Assembly: GCF_000265075.1 (NCBI RefSeq)
Contig: NZ_AJYA01000021.1
Location: 5,001-69,000, forward strand
Reading direction: 5' to 3'
DNA from: Nitritalea halalkaliphila LW7
GTDB lineage: Bacteria > Bacteroidota > Bacteroidia > Cytophagales > Cyclobacteriaceae
Length of the DNA stretch: 64,000 bases
Positions 28,877-37,850 of the stretch are shown in pieces; position 1 is the stretch's first letter, and each line of letters begins with the position of its first letter. Made by a program: the position numbers and the translations under genes. The notes below the pieces were generated by a model. The model was not told where the DNA came from and searched no databases. It saw nothing but the letters and a program-made list of their open reading frames with translations.

Positions 28877-29733
28877 ATGGAAGCGCCGCTAACCGACCAA
28901 GAATTAAATGCTTTGATTTCCCTGTTGGATGACGAGGACAGAGAGGTGAAGGACCACGTGCGTGGGCGTCTTTTGGCCCTTGGGGCCGACCTGATCCCCT
29001 ACCTCGAGAATCAGTGGGAAAGCAGCTTTAACCCCAGCATCCAAAAGGAACTGGAGGAGCTCATTCATGACCTGCAGTTCGCGCAGCTGAAAAATCGGCT
29101 GCACGACTGGGCTGCGTCCGAACGCAGAGACCTGCTGGAGGGGCTTTGGTTGGTGAACACCTACCTGTATCCGCGAGTCTCAGCCTGGAGCAGCTGAACG
29201 CAAAACTGCAGCAGCTGTATTTCGATGTGTGGAGTAACTTCTCAGACGAGGGAGATGCTATCGAGCAGATACAACTCCTGAACCACCTGCTTTTTTCCCG
29301 GCTGCGCTTCTCGGCAAATACAAAAAATTTCCATGCTCCCTCGAATAATATGCTGCACCAGGTCCTGGAAAGCCGTAAGGGGAATCCGATCAGCCTGAGC
29401 ATGGTGTATCTGCTGGTTGCGAACCGCCTCGGGCTGCCCGTTTATGGGGTGAACTTGCCGAATCTGTTTGTGCTGACCTATAAATTCGACGGGCAGCAGT
29501 TTTACATCAATCCGTTTAACAAGGGCATTCTTTTTTCACGAAAGGATGTGGAGCATTACCTCGAGCATCTGCGGCTGCCGACGAAGGAGAGCTACTTCGA
29601 GCCCTGCGATAGCATGGCGATCATTCGGCGCTTCTTTCGGAACCTCGGACTTTCTTTCGAAAAATTAGGAAATCCGGAGCGGGTGGAGGAAATTCGGGAA
29701 CTGCTGCGCCTGCTGCAGGATGATCCGAGCTAA
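28877..29733 (+). CDS. SirB1-like transglutaminase-family protein (one frame break)
   Basis: About 285 aa restored. The N-terminal ~95 residues are helical (LISLLDDEDREVKDHVRGRLLALG), as in SirB1-type proteins. The C-terminal half has NNMLHQVLESRKGNPISLSMVYLLVANRLGLPVYGVNLPNLFVL, the region of a degenerate transglutaminase-like core; the catalytic Cys position appears to be Ser/absent. The break near 29171 is repaired by one C, giving YPASLSLEQLN. Function is not established for this family; a scaffold or peptidoglycan-linked role is only a guess. Confidence 0.8.
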
Positions 29734-29754
29734 ACGCTTCTAACCGCTTTTACG

Positions 29755-30527
29755 ATGCCCATTCGCCCTCTTCTGAACACCCTCGGCTACCTCTTGATGC
29801 TGGCCTTAAACTATGTTTTTGCTTCCGGTGCGGCGAGCCGCAAAACCGTCGGCGAGGTATCGGCTCTCTACACGACACAACTCACACCCGCGGGGTTTGC
29901 TTTAGCATTTGGGGCATTATATACCTTGGCTTAGGCTTGGTGCTGCTGGCAGAGTGGCGCGGCGTGCTAAAGGGGCGTGGGCAGGCGGCTTCTGCTGTTC
30001 TTTGGCCCTGGTTTTTCGTCAGTCACCTGCTGAATGCCGCATGGATTGTGGCTTGGACCTCGGAGTGGATTGCTCTGGCCTTACTGCTCCTCTTCGGGCT
30101 GCTGTTCAGTATTTTACGTCTACTGTTTGCCCTCCGCCAGGAAGCAGTTGAGCGACCTTTCGGGCGGCTTCATTCCTGGGTACGCGCGGCTTTCGGGCTG
30201 TATGGCGGTTGGGTCATCGCAGCCACCGTTTTAAACGCTTCGAGCTGGCTAGGCACCTTTTCGAGAAGCTGGCAGGCAGTGGATTTTTGGCCCTTTCTGA
30301 TCTTGGGGGTCGCTATGCTGCTGTATTTGGTAACCTTTCGGCTGTTACGCGCTCCCGGCAGCCTCTTGCTGGCTGGCGCTTGGGCCTTTTGGGGCATCGC
30401 GAATGGCGGAGGAGGAAAGGCGAGCGCGCTGGGCAGTTTTGCCACAGGGCTCGCCCTTTTGTTTATGGGGATATTGGTCGCAGATTTCCTTTGGCGCCAG
30501 CGCCAAAGGCAAAGCAGCAACAACTAA
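29755..30527 (+). CDS. TspO/MBR-related integral membrane protein (one frame break)
   Basis: About 257 aa restored, starting at the ATG at 29755, 22 bp after the previous stop. The break near 29901 needs one extra T and restores TPAGFAFSIWGIIYLGLG, the hallmark of the tryptophan-rich TspO-like family (PxxFxFxIWxxIY). Seven or so hydrophobic segments follow (for example VLWPWFFVSHLLNAAWIVAW, LALLLLFGLLFSILRLLF and WPFLILGVAMLLYLVTF), and the C-terminus is basic. Likely an inner membrane protein; ligand unknown. It probably forms an operon with the SirB1-like gene. Confidence 0.78.
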
Positions 30528-30546
30528 ACCGGAGCGGATTTAGCGC

Positions 30547-30593
30547 TTAAAGTGGAGTTCGACTAGAACGGGAAAATGGTCGGAGGCGTATTT
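30547..30593 (-). pseudogene. Remnant C-terminus of an endonuclease/exonuclease/phosphatase-fold protein
   Basis: Directly after the DUF4268 stop (30594-30596), the same frame continues KYASDHFPVLVELHFKR and stops at 30547-30549. SDHFPV is the active-site signature that closes EEP-superfamily (exonuclease III/DNase I fold) proteins, and its distance from the stop is typical. No other part of such a gene is present upstream, which is filled by DUF4268 and a ChaN-like gene. It looks like the scar of a deletion that removed the rest. The match is short, so chance is not excluded. Confidence 0.5.
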
Positions 30594-31049
30594 TCACCCC
30601 TCGAAAACCGGATGTACATTATCCCAAAAAGCGTCTAATGCGATCATCCGTGGTTTAAAAAAACGAATCAACGCGCCCCAATCCTCTCGTTCTAAGACAT
30701 TTACCCCTGAAAGCCTGGTCGAAACATGGGATATGGATAGCCCAAAAGGATCCTGCTCCTCTTCTACCCAGTCCCACACCTCTCCCGTCTCCTGTTCTAG
30801 CAGATGCCGGAGGGCCTTCAGCTGCTCAAAAAACAGTAAGCGCAGCGTCTCGTCTTTATGCTGTAAGAAAATGCCCACACGTGCATGGTCGCGCTCCGCC
30901 TGCATCCGGAAATACACATGCTTTACGCCCGTCTTGTAATTTTGCCAGTTTACTGGAAGGCCAGATGCAGTAGGCACCGGCTTCATGTACTGCCCAAAAG
31001 CCGTCCAAAAAGCTTGCTTCAACTGCGAAATCTCCCCTTTTTTATACAT
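30594..31049 (-). CDS. DUF4268 domain-containing protein
   Basis: 151 aa. It resembles the DUF4268 family: an N-terminal helix with FWTAFGQYMKP, WQNYKTGVKHVYFRM and EEQDPFGLSISHV in the core, and DWGALIRFFKPRMIALDAFWDNV near the end. The domain occurs as a stand-alone protein or fused to nuclease-like modules; its function is unknown. It follows the ChaN-like gene by 3 bp and probably ends the folB operon. An EEP-like remnant lies immediately downstream in frame. Confidence 0.82.
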   Translation of the reverse strand: MYKKGEISQLKQAFWTAFGQYMKPVPTASGLPVNWQNYKTGVKHVYFRMQAERDHARVGIFLQHKDETLRLLFFEQLKALRHLLEQETGEVWDWVEEEQDPFGLSISHVSTRLSGVNVLEREDWGALIRFFKPRMIALDAFWDNVHPVFEG

Positions 31050-31052
31050 AAA

Positions 31053-31940
31053 TCAGTACGACTTCGGACTATCAAGTGGTAAAACGACCACATAATCAGC
31101 TAAGCCAGCATGCGTAGCATCCCAAGCATGAATATCCTCCTGTTCCACGCAGCTGATTAAAAGGATGGGCAAATCCGGCATCTTCTCGCGCACATACCAG
31201 ACAATACCCTCGCCATCTTTCGTGTGATAGGCACCATTAATATGGAGTACCTGCTTGCCCTGCTCCAAAGCAGGAAAAAGAGACTCCGCCATCGTGGCAT
31301 CTTTCAGCGCCTGCGCCTGTACCATATAGGCCGCGCGCGAGCCAGCACCATGCATCATCTCCTGCATGGCGGCATAACTGGGGAGCTCCATATCCACCTG
31401 AATGGGCAACTCCGGCAAATAGGCTTTCGCCTTCTCACTTAAGGTCTCTAAGGCCTCTAAGCCCTCACGACTTACATAGGAGGCATACTTGCGCGGAACA
31501 TTCGAAGCGATAAAAGGTATTTCCTTGGCCTTTGCATACTGCAAAAGCGGCTTGTAATCCACCTTAAAGTTATTCCACAGCTTCGTCTCCGCCTCTAAGT
31601 TAGCATCACTGAGCTTACCTGCCAGCCACTCATCAAGGGTCAGCTGATCGTCACGCTCAAAAAACTCTGCCGCCAATACCAGGCGCTCTGTCTGCAAGCC
31701 TTTTAAGACCTGTAACTGCAGCCAGTGCAAAATCGAATTGTTATGAAACTCCCCGAAAAACACAAGCGGAGCATCCTGCAGCTGCGCCAGCATCTCCTCG
31801 AAGGTCACCTGCCGCCCTTCACTGGCCTTATAAATCGTATAAGGCTGCACCTGAGCATAACTCACACAGCATACACTAAAAAAAAGCACTGCCGCCAGTG
31901 CTGAGCGCCACAGTGTGCGCTTCTTTTCCATCGTTTTCAT
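31053..31940 (-). CDS. ChaN-like protein (haem-binding uptake / TIKI superfamily)
   Basis: 295 aa. Signal peptide (ALAAVLFFSVCCVSYA). Core motifs match the Cofac_haem_bdg / ChaN family: APLVFFGEFHNNSILHWLQLQVLKGL at ~residues 53-78, LAAEFFERDDQLTLDEWLAG, MMHGAGSRAAYMVQAQALKDATMAESL and VLHINGAYHTKDGEGIVW, the GE.H.N and G..H clusters being the conserved ones. Family members bind haem at the cell surface or act as TIKI-type metalloproteases. No haem-uptake genes are nearby, so the role is open. Operon with folB and DUF4268. Confidence 0.83.
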   Translation of the reverse strand: MKTMEKKRTLWRSALAAVLFFSVCCVSYAQVQPYTIYKASEGRQVTFEEMLAQLQDAPLVFFGEFHNNSILHWLQLQVLKGLQTERLVLAAEFFERDDQLTLDEWLAGKLSDANLEAETKLWNNFKVDYKPLLQYAKAKEIPFIASNVPRKYASYVSREGLEALETLSEKAKAYLPELPIQVDMELPSYAAMQEMMHGAGSRAAYMVQAQALKDATMAESLFPALEQGKQVLHINGAYHTKDGEGIVWYVREKMPDLPILLISCVEQEDIHAWDATHAGLADYVVVLPLDSPKSY

Positions 31941-31965
31941 CTTCTTCTACCGCTACTTTTTTTAT

Positions 31966-32334
31966 TTACGCCTGATAATCTTCTGGATACCGCACCGTTA
32001 CCACAGAATAATTGACCACACCACCTAAGGGAGGATTGTGCTTCTTGATCTTCACCTCCACTACTGTACTCGCCGGATACGCCTCCCGAATATCTGCTAT
32101 CATCAGGTGCGCCAAGTGCTCGAGAAGCTTGACCGGCACCAACATATGCCCCTGAGCAATTTTATACAATCGCCCATAGTCCACCGTATTCTTTAACTGA
32201 TCCGTTACCATCGCCTCCCTGAAATCGGTCTCCACCAAAATATCTACCGTAAAACGGTTGCCCAACTTATTTTCTTCTGAAAACACCCCATGATAGGCGT
32301 GAAACTCAATTCCTTCTAATGCTACTTTACCCAT
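31966..32334 (-). CDS. folB: Dihydroneopterin aldolase
   Basis: 122 aa, normal length. GKVALEGIEFHAYHGVFSEENKLGNRFTVDILVETDF is the N-terminal signature, with NTVDYGRLYKI and KLLEHLAHLMIADI in the middle and KIKKHNPPLGG near the end holding the conserved Lys-Pro region. It converts 7,8-dihydroneopterin to 6-hydroxymethyl-dihydropterin in folate synthesis. It begins 4 bp after the DivIVA-like gene's stop, so the two are probably co-translated. Confidence 0.93.
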   Translation of the reverse strand: MGKVALEGIEFHAYHGVFSEENKLGNRFTVDILVETDFREAMVTDQLKNTVDYGRLYKIAQGHMLVPVKLLEHLAHLMIADIREAYPASTVVEVKIKKHNPPLGGVVNYSVVTVRYPEDYQA

Positions 32335-32338
32335 CCTG

Positions 32339-33643
32339 TTATTCTAATTCATCGAAAAAGGAGCGATCCTTACGCATTTCCTCTCTATTTTCAACCACAC
32401 CATCGCCCTGTAATTTTGCCCGATACGCTTGAAGACGCTGCCTGCGCGTTAAAGGCTCAGTCTCTTTATCCTGCTCATTATCCTTCTCATCCTCCTCTTC
32501 TTCCTTGGTCTTATCTACTTCCTTCACCTCTTTTCTAGCGGCTGCCAACTCCGCCTCAAACTTGCGCTGATTGGACTCTTCCCTCGCTTGCGCTGCCTCC
32601 TGCTCCGCCTCCCACCGCTGCTGAGCTTGCGCATGCGCTTCTTTAGCTGCGGCTAGGACCTCCTGCTCTTGCGTATGAAGCGCCATTTCTTCAGCTACCT
32701 GCGCCTGCTGGGCAGCCAGCTCCTGCTCTCGGGCTTCGAGTTCCTGAACACGTGCTGCATGCTCCTCCGCCTCCCGGCGCAAAGTCTCTGACTTGGCTTC
32801 CAGGGCCTGCTCTGCCTCTACCAAAGCACTTCTACGCGCAGCTACCTCCTGCTCCAAGCCATCCGTCTGCCAGTTTTCTGGTGCTATCTGGCGCAGCAAT
32901 TTCTCCGGTAAGCTGAAATCCAAGGTCTCCATGCGTGCGGCACTTTCCGCTAGGTTTTCCTGTAACAATACGTGCATGCGTTCCACCTCAGCAAATAAAA
33001 CCTTACGTGCCTCTAAAACCTGTTGCACATCCGTGGCCACTTGCTGTAACGCTGCACGCTCGTCTGCGATAATGGCAGCACTACGCTCCTTAACTAAACG
33101 CTCGAAGTTCGCAGTTTGCTCAGCCGTCTGGGCTGCTAGCGCCGCTGCTTCTTCGCGCGCTTGGGCTAAAAGCGCCGATGCCTCCGCAGCAGCCTCTTCA
33201 CGGATGCGCAGGGCTTCGGCCTCCGCCTCTTCGCGCAGCTGACGCGCGGTAGCAGAAGTTTCCTCTACCAGCTGGGTGCAACTCGCCCGCACCTCTTCCT
33301 CCTGCGCCGCGCGAAAAGCATCCGCCTCCTCATGCAAGCGCTGGTGATAGGCCTCGGCTTCTTCACGCAGCCTCTTGCTCTCTAACTCAGCATCCGCTAA
33401 AAGCTTGGCAGAAGTGTCCTCCGCAGTCTGCAGCGTAAGGTAAAGCGACTTTTCCACGTTGCGCAAGCGCTCCGAATCCTGCTGACTTTCCTTATATTTT
33501 TTCGTTAACGTCTGGACAGTTTCCTCATGCTCTTCTAAAGTGGTGGCAAGGTGAGCCAAAAGTTCATCTATAGCTCGAGGATCATAGCCTCTAAAGACTC
33601 TTTCCAGCTGTAAGGTACGTAAGTGCGTGGCCGATATTTTCAT
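32339..33643 (-). CDS. DivIVA-domain coiled-coil protein
   Basis: 434 aa. Residues ~1-40 match the DivIVA N-terminal membrane-targeting module (RVFRGYDPRAIDELLAHL). The remainder is almost entirely heptad coiled-coil rich in Glu, Ala, Gln and Arg, and ends in an acidic/lysine stretch (KEVDKTKEEEEDEKDNEQ). DivIVA-like proteins mark curved membrane or scaffold cell-envelope machines; in Bacteroidota the role is not well established. The Ala/Glu bias makes any distant homology search treacherous. It heads the run DivIVA-folB-ChaN-DUF4268. Confidence 0.8.
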   Translation of the reverse strand: MKISATHLRTLQLERVFRGYDPRAIDELLAHLATTLEEHEETVQTLTKKYKESQQDSERLRNVEKSLYLTLQTAEDTSAKLLADAELESKRLREEAEAYHQRLHEEADAFRAAQEEEVRASCTQLVEETSATARQLREEAEAEALRIREEAAAEASALLAQAREEAAALAAQTAEQTANFERLVKERSAAIIADERAALQQVATDVQQVLEARKVLFAEVERMHVLLQENLAESAARMETLDFSLPEKLLRQIAPENWQTDGLEQEVAARRSALVEAEQALEAKSETLRREAEEHAARVQELEAREQELAAQQAQVAEEMALHTQEQEVLAAAKEAHAQAQQRWEAEQEAAQAREESNQRKFEAELAAARKEVKEVDKTKEEEEDEKDNEQDKETEPLTRRQRLQAYRAKLQGDGVVENREEMRKDRSFFDELE

Positions 33644-33756
33644 AAAGCTAAATTAGAGATTTCTACGGATATTTAAGGGGCTTTCCGATTTATTCCCCCT
33701 CCGCACAAAAATATAGCCAAAAAACAATTCCCACAGCCTTACACAAAAGGGGGCTC

Positions 33757-34970
33757 CTACACCTTCGCCCTACTCAGCGGCATGGTCATACAGCGCGGCC
33801 CGCCTAGCCCACGGCTTAACTCTGAGGAAGGAATCTCTAAAACCTCTACGCCTACATTTCGAAGCGCTCGGTTCGTGTGCTTGTTGCGGTTATACGAAAT
33901 AACACGACGTGCGCCGATCGCAAACACATTCGCCCCATCGAACCACTGCTCACGCATCGCATACTCTGGATTGCCATTTCCGGTGTGGATGATGTCCAAA
34001 TGAGGAATTTCACGCTCCAGCACAGTCAGCAAAGACTCCTTGAGCACCTCGCGCTTGATATGCACCTTATCGCCCTCTTGGCTCTTCAGCGTGTAAAGGG
34101 AGGTTTGCAAAACCGCATTTAAAGCGTCCGGATAGGTGAGCACCAGATTTTCGTCTAAAATCGTAAATACCGTATCCAAATGCATGTACTGCCGCTTTTC
34201 GGGTAAGTGTACCTCATAGACACGCTGCACCGTACCCTCCGCCAGCAGGGCCTTGGCCACCTGATAAATGGCTTTGGCATCGGTACGCTCCGAATTTCCA
34301 ATGGCCACTGCCTCCTTACTGAGTACGATCACATCGCCCCCCTCGATGCTGGGCACGGGGTTTTGGCCAGCGGCCGGAAATAAAGGATGCACCGCATCTT
34401 TAAACAGCGGATGCCGTTCAAAAATACTGCGTAAAAGATCGGCTTCCCGCTGCCTACCCTCCATCTTCATGCTGGAAAAAATCACCCCGCCCGGCGTTAA
34501 GGCGATGGGATCCCGCTGGAAATATAAATTCGGGCTCGGAGGCAAAATAAAGGCGGAATCCATCAGCTCCCCACATTTAAATGTGGCACCTTGCGCCTCA
34601 GCTCATGCACCTTTATGCCCGCCGTCAAGGCCACTGCGCACTCTGCCGTAGAAAGCCGCTCCATAAAAAGATTACTCAGGTGCTGCTGACCCGAACGCGC
34701 CAGATGCGCCTGCAACATCTGCTGCCGGGTATTCTCATCAGCTAGTACCTGTACCAAAAGCTCATGCAAACGATACACCGTAGCCCCGGTAGTTTGCTTA
34801 ATCAAGTCAGTAAACACATCGTGTTCCTGCTGCATGGCTTCTAAATAAGGAACATCCTCGAAAAGTAAATACTCCTTATTATATGGAGTTAAGCGGTCGA
34901 TTTCCCGCGCAGGTCGATGCATGAGAACAGCCTGTAAAGTGCCGAACTCAGAGTATAAACGCAGTTTCAT
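33757..34970 (-). CDS. arcA: Arginine deiminase (one frame break)
   Basis: 404 aa restored, typical length. VLMHRPAREIDRLTPYNKEYLLFEDVPYLEAMQQEHD is the N-terminal signature; FQRDPIA, LSKEAVAIGNSERTDAKAIYQ and the catalytic Cys near the C-terminus in GGPRCMTMPLSR follow. It hydrolyses arginine to citrulline and ammonia. The break near 34569 needs one base in the G/C run and restores LNVGELMDSAFILP. No ornithine carbamoyltransferase or carbamate kinase is adjacent, so this is not a complete ADI operon. A terminator separates it from the lipoprotein genes upstream. Confidence 0.91.
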
Positions 34971-35059
34971 GGTTGTTAAAATTTAAAGCCTAAACTACAC
35001 ACTTTACCTGACTTTCACTAACTCCACCTACTTTTTAAACGGCTAAATCACTTCTAAGC

Positions 35060-35085
35060 AAAAAAAAAGAGGCCGAAAGCCTCTT
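35060..35085 (-). terminator. Intrinsic terminator of the lipoprotein pair
   Basis: Minus-strand stem AAGAGGC / GCCTCTT followed by an unbroken run of Ts (A-run at about 35060-35066 on the plus strand). It lies 44 bp after the stop of the gene at 35129-35899 and upstream of arcA. Confidence 0.8.
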
Positions 35086-35128
35086 ATGAACACCCCAGAA
35101 GGAAATGAATAACAACTATAACAAACCC

Positions 35129-35899
35129 TTACGGCGCATAAGGATCCTCCCGCTTTGGCTCCACACGCACATTTTCCAAGCGAATCTCAGAAAGCTTCTC
35201 TAAAGCACCTGCTAAAAACAAAGCCTCCAGCTCTTCTAAGGGAGTATCTGCATCCGCTGGCTTGTAGTTCGCATAATCAAGCAAAATCAATCCCCCCACA
35301 TCATGCCGCTGAATCACCTCGCGGAAACGAACACCTCCCCCATTAGTATGAAAACTATACGCCAAGTAAGCGATTTCTCCTGTCACCGTATCGAACCAGT
35401 ATAAAAAAAACATCCTCGAAATCCTCTCCGCCCCCTTCTTCACGAAAGGCCACGCGTACTCGCTCATAGCGGGCATCACCGAACTGCACCTCCCCCTCAT
35501 ACGTTTTGATCACGGCTGGATCGTTTAGCCCATAGGCAAAAACGCAAAATAGGCCACCGAATTCACCGAGTTCGTAAAGGCTACACGGTCTTTTTCGCTC
35601 AGCTCCACCGCTTCACCTTCGATGTAGCGGGTAAAACCGGCATTATCTAACACATCCCGCACCACCCCTAAGCTATCACGAAAACTCCGCGTATACAGAA
35701 ACCGCTCTGGACTCTTGAAAATCGTGTACTCCCGATCACGAAACTGAAAGGCGATTTCTACCTCCTTAAAACGCTCTCCCCCATGGGCTAAAATCGCCTG
35801 ATCTACTATCCGTTGGGCCGGATCTACGGCTGTACATGCCCCGAAGAAGTACGCAAGCAGCAGCACCGCTCCTATCCCATGTAAAAACTGTCTTTTCAT
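35129..35899 (-). CDS. DUF6503-like putative lipoprotein (two frame breaks)
   Basis: About 257 aa restored. Lipobox LAYFFGACTA at residues ~15-24. The region IVDQAILAHGGERFKEVEIAFQFRDREYT resembles the DUF6503 family of Bacteroidota lipoproteins, remotely like outer-membrane-lipoprotein carriers. Breaks lie near 35535 (GCC needs a C, giving AFLPYGLNDPAVIKTYEG) and in the T8 run at 35404-35411 (one T short, giving DVFFLYWFDTVTG). No function is known. It follows a second lipoprotein by 15 bp and shares the pattern of a helix with AHG followed by strands, so the two may be distant paralogues. Confidence 0.72.
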
Positions 35900-35914
35900 C
35901 TCCCTTTAAATAAC

Positions 35915-36714
35915 TTAATTGACTACATACTGATGATACCCATAGGCCGCCCGCAAATACCGGCGCTGCCCCTCTTCTAAAACCATTCCTCCTGAGCTTC
36001 CGGCCAGAAAAAACCGCCTTCCGCTACATAACCCCCATACAAGAGCAGACGTTCCGCACCCCGCTCTTTCCAGTAGACCGCCTGCAATAAGTACGACTTG
36101 GGATGGAAATAATACACCCGAAATGCATCGGCTTCTCCCCCCTTCGGCACCACACGGATACCCACTGCGGCATCCTCTAAAAAGGCAGGGCGCCCCTCTC
36201 CTTCATACCTCCATTCCGTATTTTCCTCCGCGCGTAGCGCAAAAGGCCCCTCCGCCCATAGCCGCGCCTGCGTTAAAAAGCGCTCCTGCTGGGCTAAAAA
36301 CCCAGGGTTTTCGATCGCATTCTCCCCCATACTGTACCGCAAGCCCTGTCTATCCTGCTGCACCGCATGGCGTACCTCCTCCCGAACCCACAGCGCGGAA
36401 CTCTCCTTTTCCGGACGGTTACGGAAGTTAAAATCGGTCGTCTGATTACGCTCCACCTGACCATCCGCAGTAAAATAAGCCTCCTGCCGCGTAAAGGCCA
36501 AGCGTGTCAAGCGCTCCCAGGTCGCCACCTCTCCGTGTGCAGCCCAAACCTCCTCTAAAAAGGCCACCGCCTCCCGGTCCCGATCACCAGCGCCACAAGC
36601 GGACAGCAGCATGCTCGCTACAAGCACTAGCACCATGCAGCTACCAAAAAACCTAAATAGACAGCAGCGCACCCCGCTAAAAACGTCTAATTTACTCCCT
36701 GAATCCTGTTTCAT
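35915..36714 (-). CDS. Putative lipoprotein, unknown function (one frame break)
   Basis: About 266 aa restored. Lipobox MLLSACGAGD at residues ~35-44 after a hydrophobic stretch. As printed the frame ends at EEWF (35977), but one extra T in the T-run near 35979 continues to LEEGQRRYLRAAYGYHQYVVN and a stop complementary to 35915-35917. This closes the gap to the next gene to 15 bp, which supports the repair. The body has strand-rich segments (VYYFHPKSYLLQAVYW, LLLYGGYVAEGGFFWPEAQ). It resembles DUF6503-like proteins in outline; I do not recognise a named family. Confidence 0.62.
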
Positions 36715-36730
36715 ACCTCCAAAGATAACA

Positions 36731-36764
36731 CAAAAGCGCCGGCATCCCTTTCAGCATGCCGGCG
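36731..36764 (-). terminator. Terminator after the sugar-nucleotide genes
   Basis: Minus-strand stem GCGCCGGCAT / ATGCCGGCGC (10 bp, 10 nt loop) followed by TTTTGTGTT. It ends the unit that finishes with the dTDP-glucose dehydratase (stop at 36785), just before the lipoprotein gene. Confidence 0.75.
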
Positions 36765-36784
36765 CGAATTTCAAAACAAGTCGC

Positions 36785-37846
36785 CTACGCCTCGCCCTTC
36801 ATATAATGGGCCTCGTAGTAAGCTTGATAGGCTCCTGAGGTGACACGCTCGAGCCACTCCTCATTGGCTAAATACCAGTCGATCGTCAGCGAAATCCCCT
36901 CCTCGAACTGCAAGCTCGGCTCCCAACCTAGCTCCTGCTGAATCTTGGTGGCATCGATGGCATAGCGCAAATCATGCCCCGCACGATCCTTCACAAAAGT
37001 GATCAGCTGCTCCGAGGTTCCCGGCGCCTGGCCCAATTTCTCATCCATTTTCTGACATAGCAGCCGCACGATCGCGATATTCTGCCACTCATTAAAGCCG
37101 CCTATATTATAGGTCTCCCCCGTCTTCCCCTGATGGAAAACCACATCGATAGCTCGCGCATGGTCCACTACATACAGCCAATCCCGCACATTCTCCCCCT
37201 TGCCGTAAATCGGAAGCGGCTTGCCCTGCTTGATATTATGGATACAGAGCGGAATCAACTTCTCCGGAAACTGATTCGGCCCATAGTTATTCGAACAGTT
37301 GCTGATCACCGTACGCATTTTATACGTATTCGCATAGGCACGCACAAAATGATCACTGCTCGCCTTGGATGCCGAATACGGCGACTGTGGATCATAAGGC
37401 GTCGTCTCGGTAAAAAATCCTCCATCATGTAGAGAGCCGTACACCTCATCCGTGGACACATGGTAGAACAGATGTTCCGCCAGGGCTTCCGCCCAAAAGG
37501 CCTTCGCCACATTCAATAAATTGACCGTACCGATCACATTCGTGCGCACGAAAGCCAGTGGATCCGAAATCGAACGATCCACATGCGACTCCGCCGCTAA
37601 ATGGATGACATCCGTGATGCCATGACGCTGAAAAACATCCTCCAGGGCAGGCACATCCAAGATGTCTACCTTCTCAAAGAAATAATTGGCAGCATGTTCC
37701 ACTGCCTTTAAATTTTCCAAATTGCCCGCATAGGTCAGGCAGTCTAAATTCACGATCCGATACTGTGGATACTTTTCCACAAACAACTGCACCACATGGG
37801 AGCCGATAAATCCAGCACCCCCAGTGATTAAAATAGCTTTTTCCAT
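36785..37846 (-). CDS. rfbB: dTDP-glucose 4,6-dehydratase
   Basis: 353 aa from the ATG at 37846 (MEKAILITGGAGFIGSHV), which follows the epimerase stop by 4 bp; an upstream in-frame ATG at 37897 would lie inside that gene. Short-chain dehydrogenase fold: TGGAGFIGSH, HLAAESHVDRSI, HVSTDEVYGSL, catalytic Tyr/Lys in SPYSASKASSDHFVRAY and the C-terminal DRAGHDLRYAIDATKI. The last two are typical of RfbB. It makes dTDP-4-keto-6-deoxyglucose for surface polysaccharide. No rfbA, rfbC or rfbD in the window. Confidence 0.92.
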   Translation of the reverse strand: MEKAILITGGAGFIGSHVVQLFVEKYPQYRIVNLDCLTYAGNLENLKAVEHAANYFFEKVDILDVPALEDVFQRHGITDVIHLAAESHVDRSISDPLAFVRTNVIGTVNLLNVAKAFWAEALAEHLFYHVSTDEVYGSLHDGGFFTETTPYDPQSPYSASKASSDHFVRAYANTYKMRTVISNCSNNYGPNQFPEKLIPLCIHNIKQGKPLPIYGKGENVRDWLYVVDHARAIDVVFHQGKTGETYNIGGFNEWQNIAIVRLLCQKMDEKLGQAPGTSEQLITFVKDRAGHDLRYAIDATKIQQELGWEPSLQFEEGISLTIDWYLANEEWLERVTSGAYQAYYEAHYMKGEA

Positions 37847-37850
37847 ACGC

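Noticed and set aside
32793-33242. Ala/Ser/Cys-rich plus-strand frame opposite the DivIVA-like gene
   Set aside because: Composition follows from the complement of Glu/Ala-rich coiled-coil codons; not a real protein.
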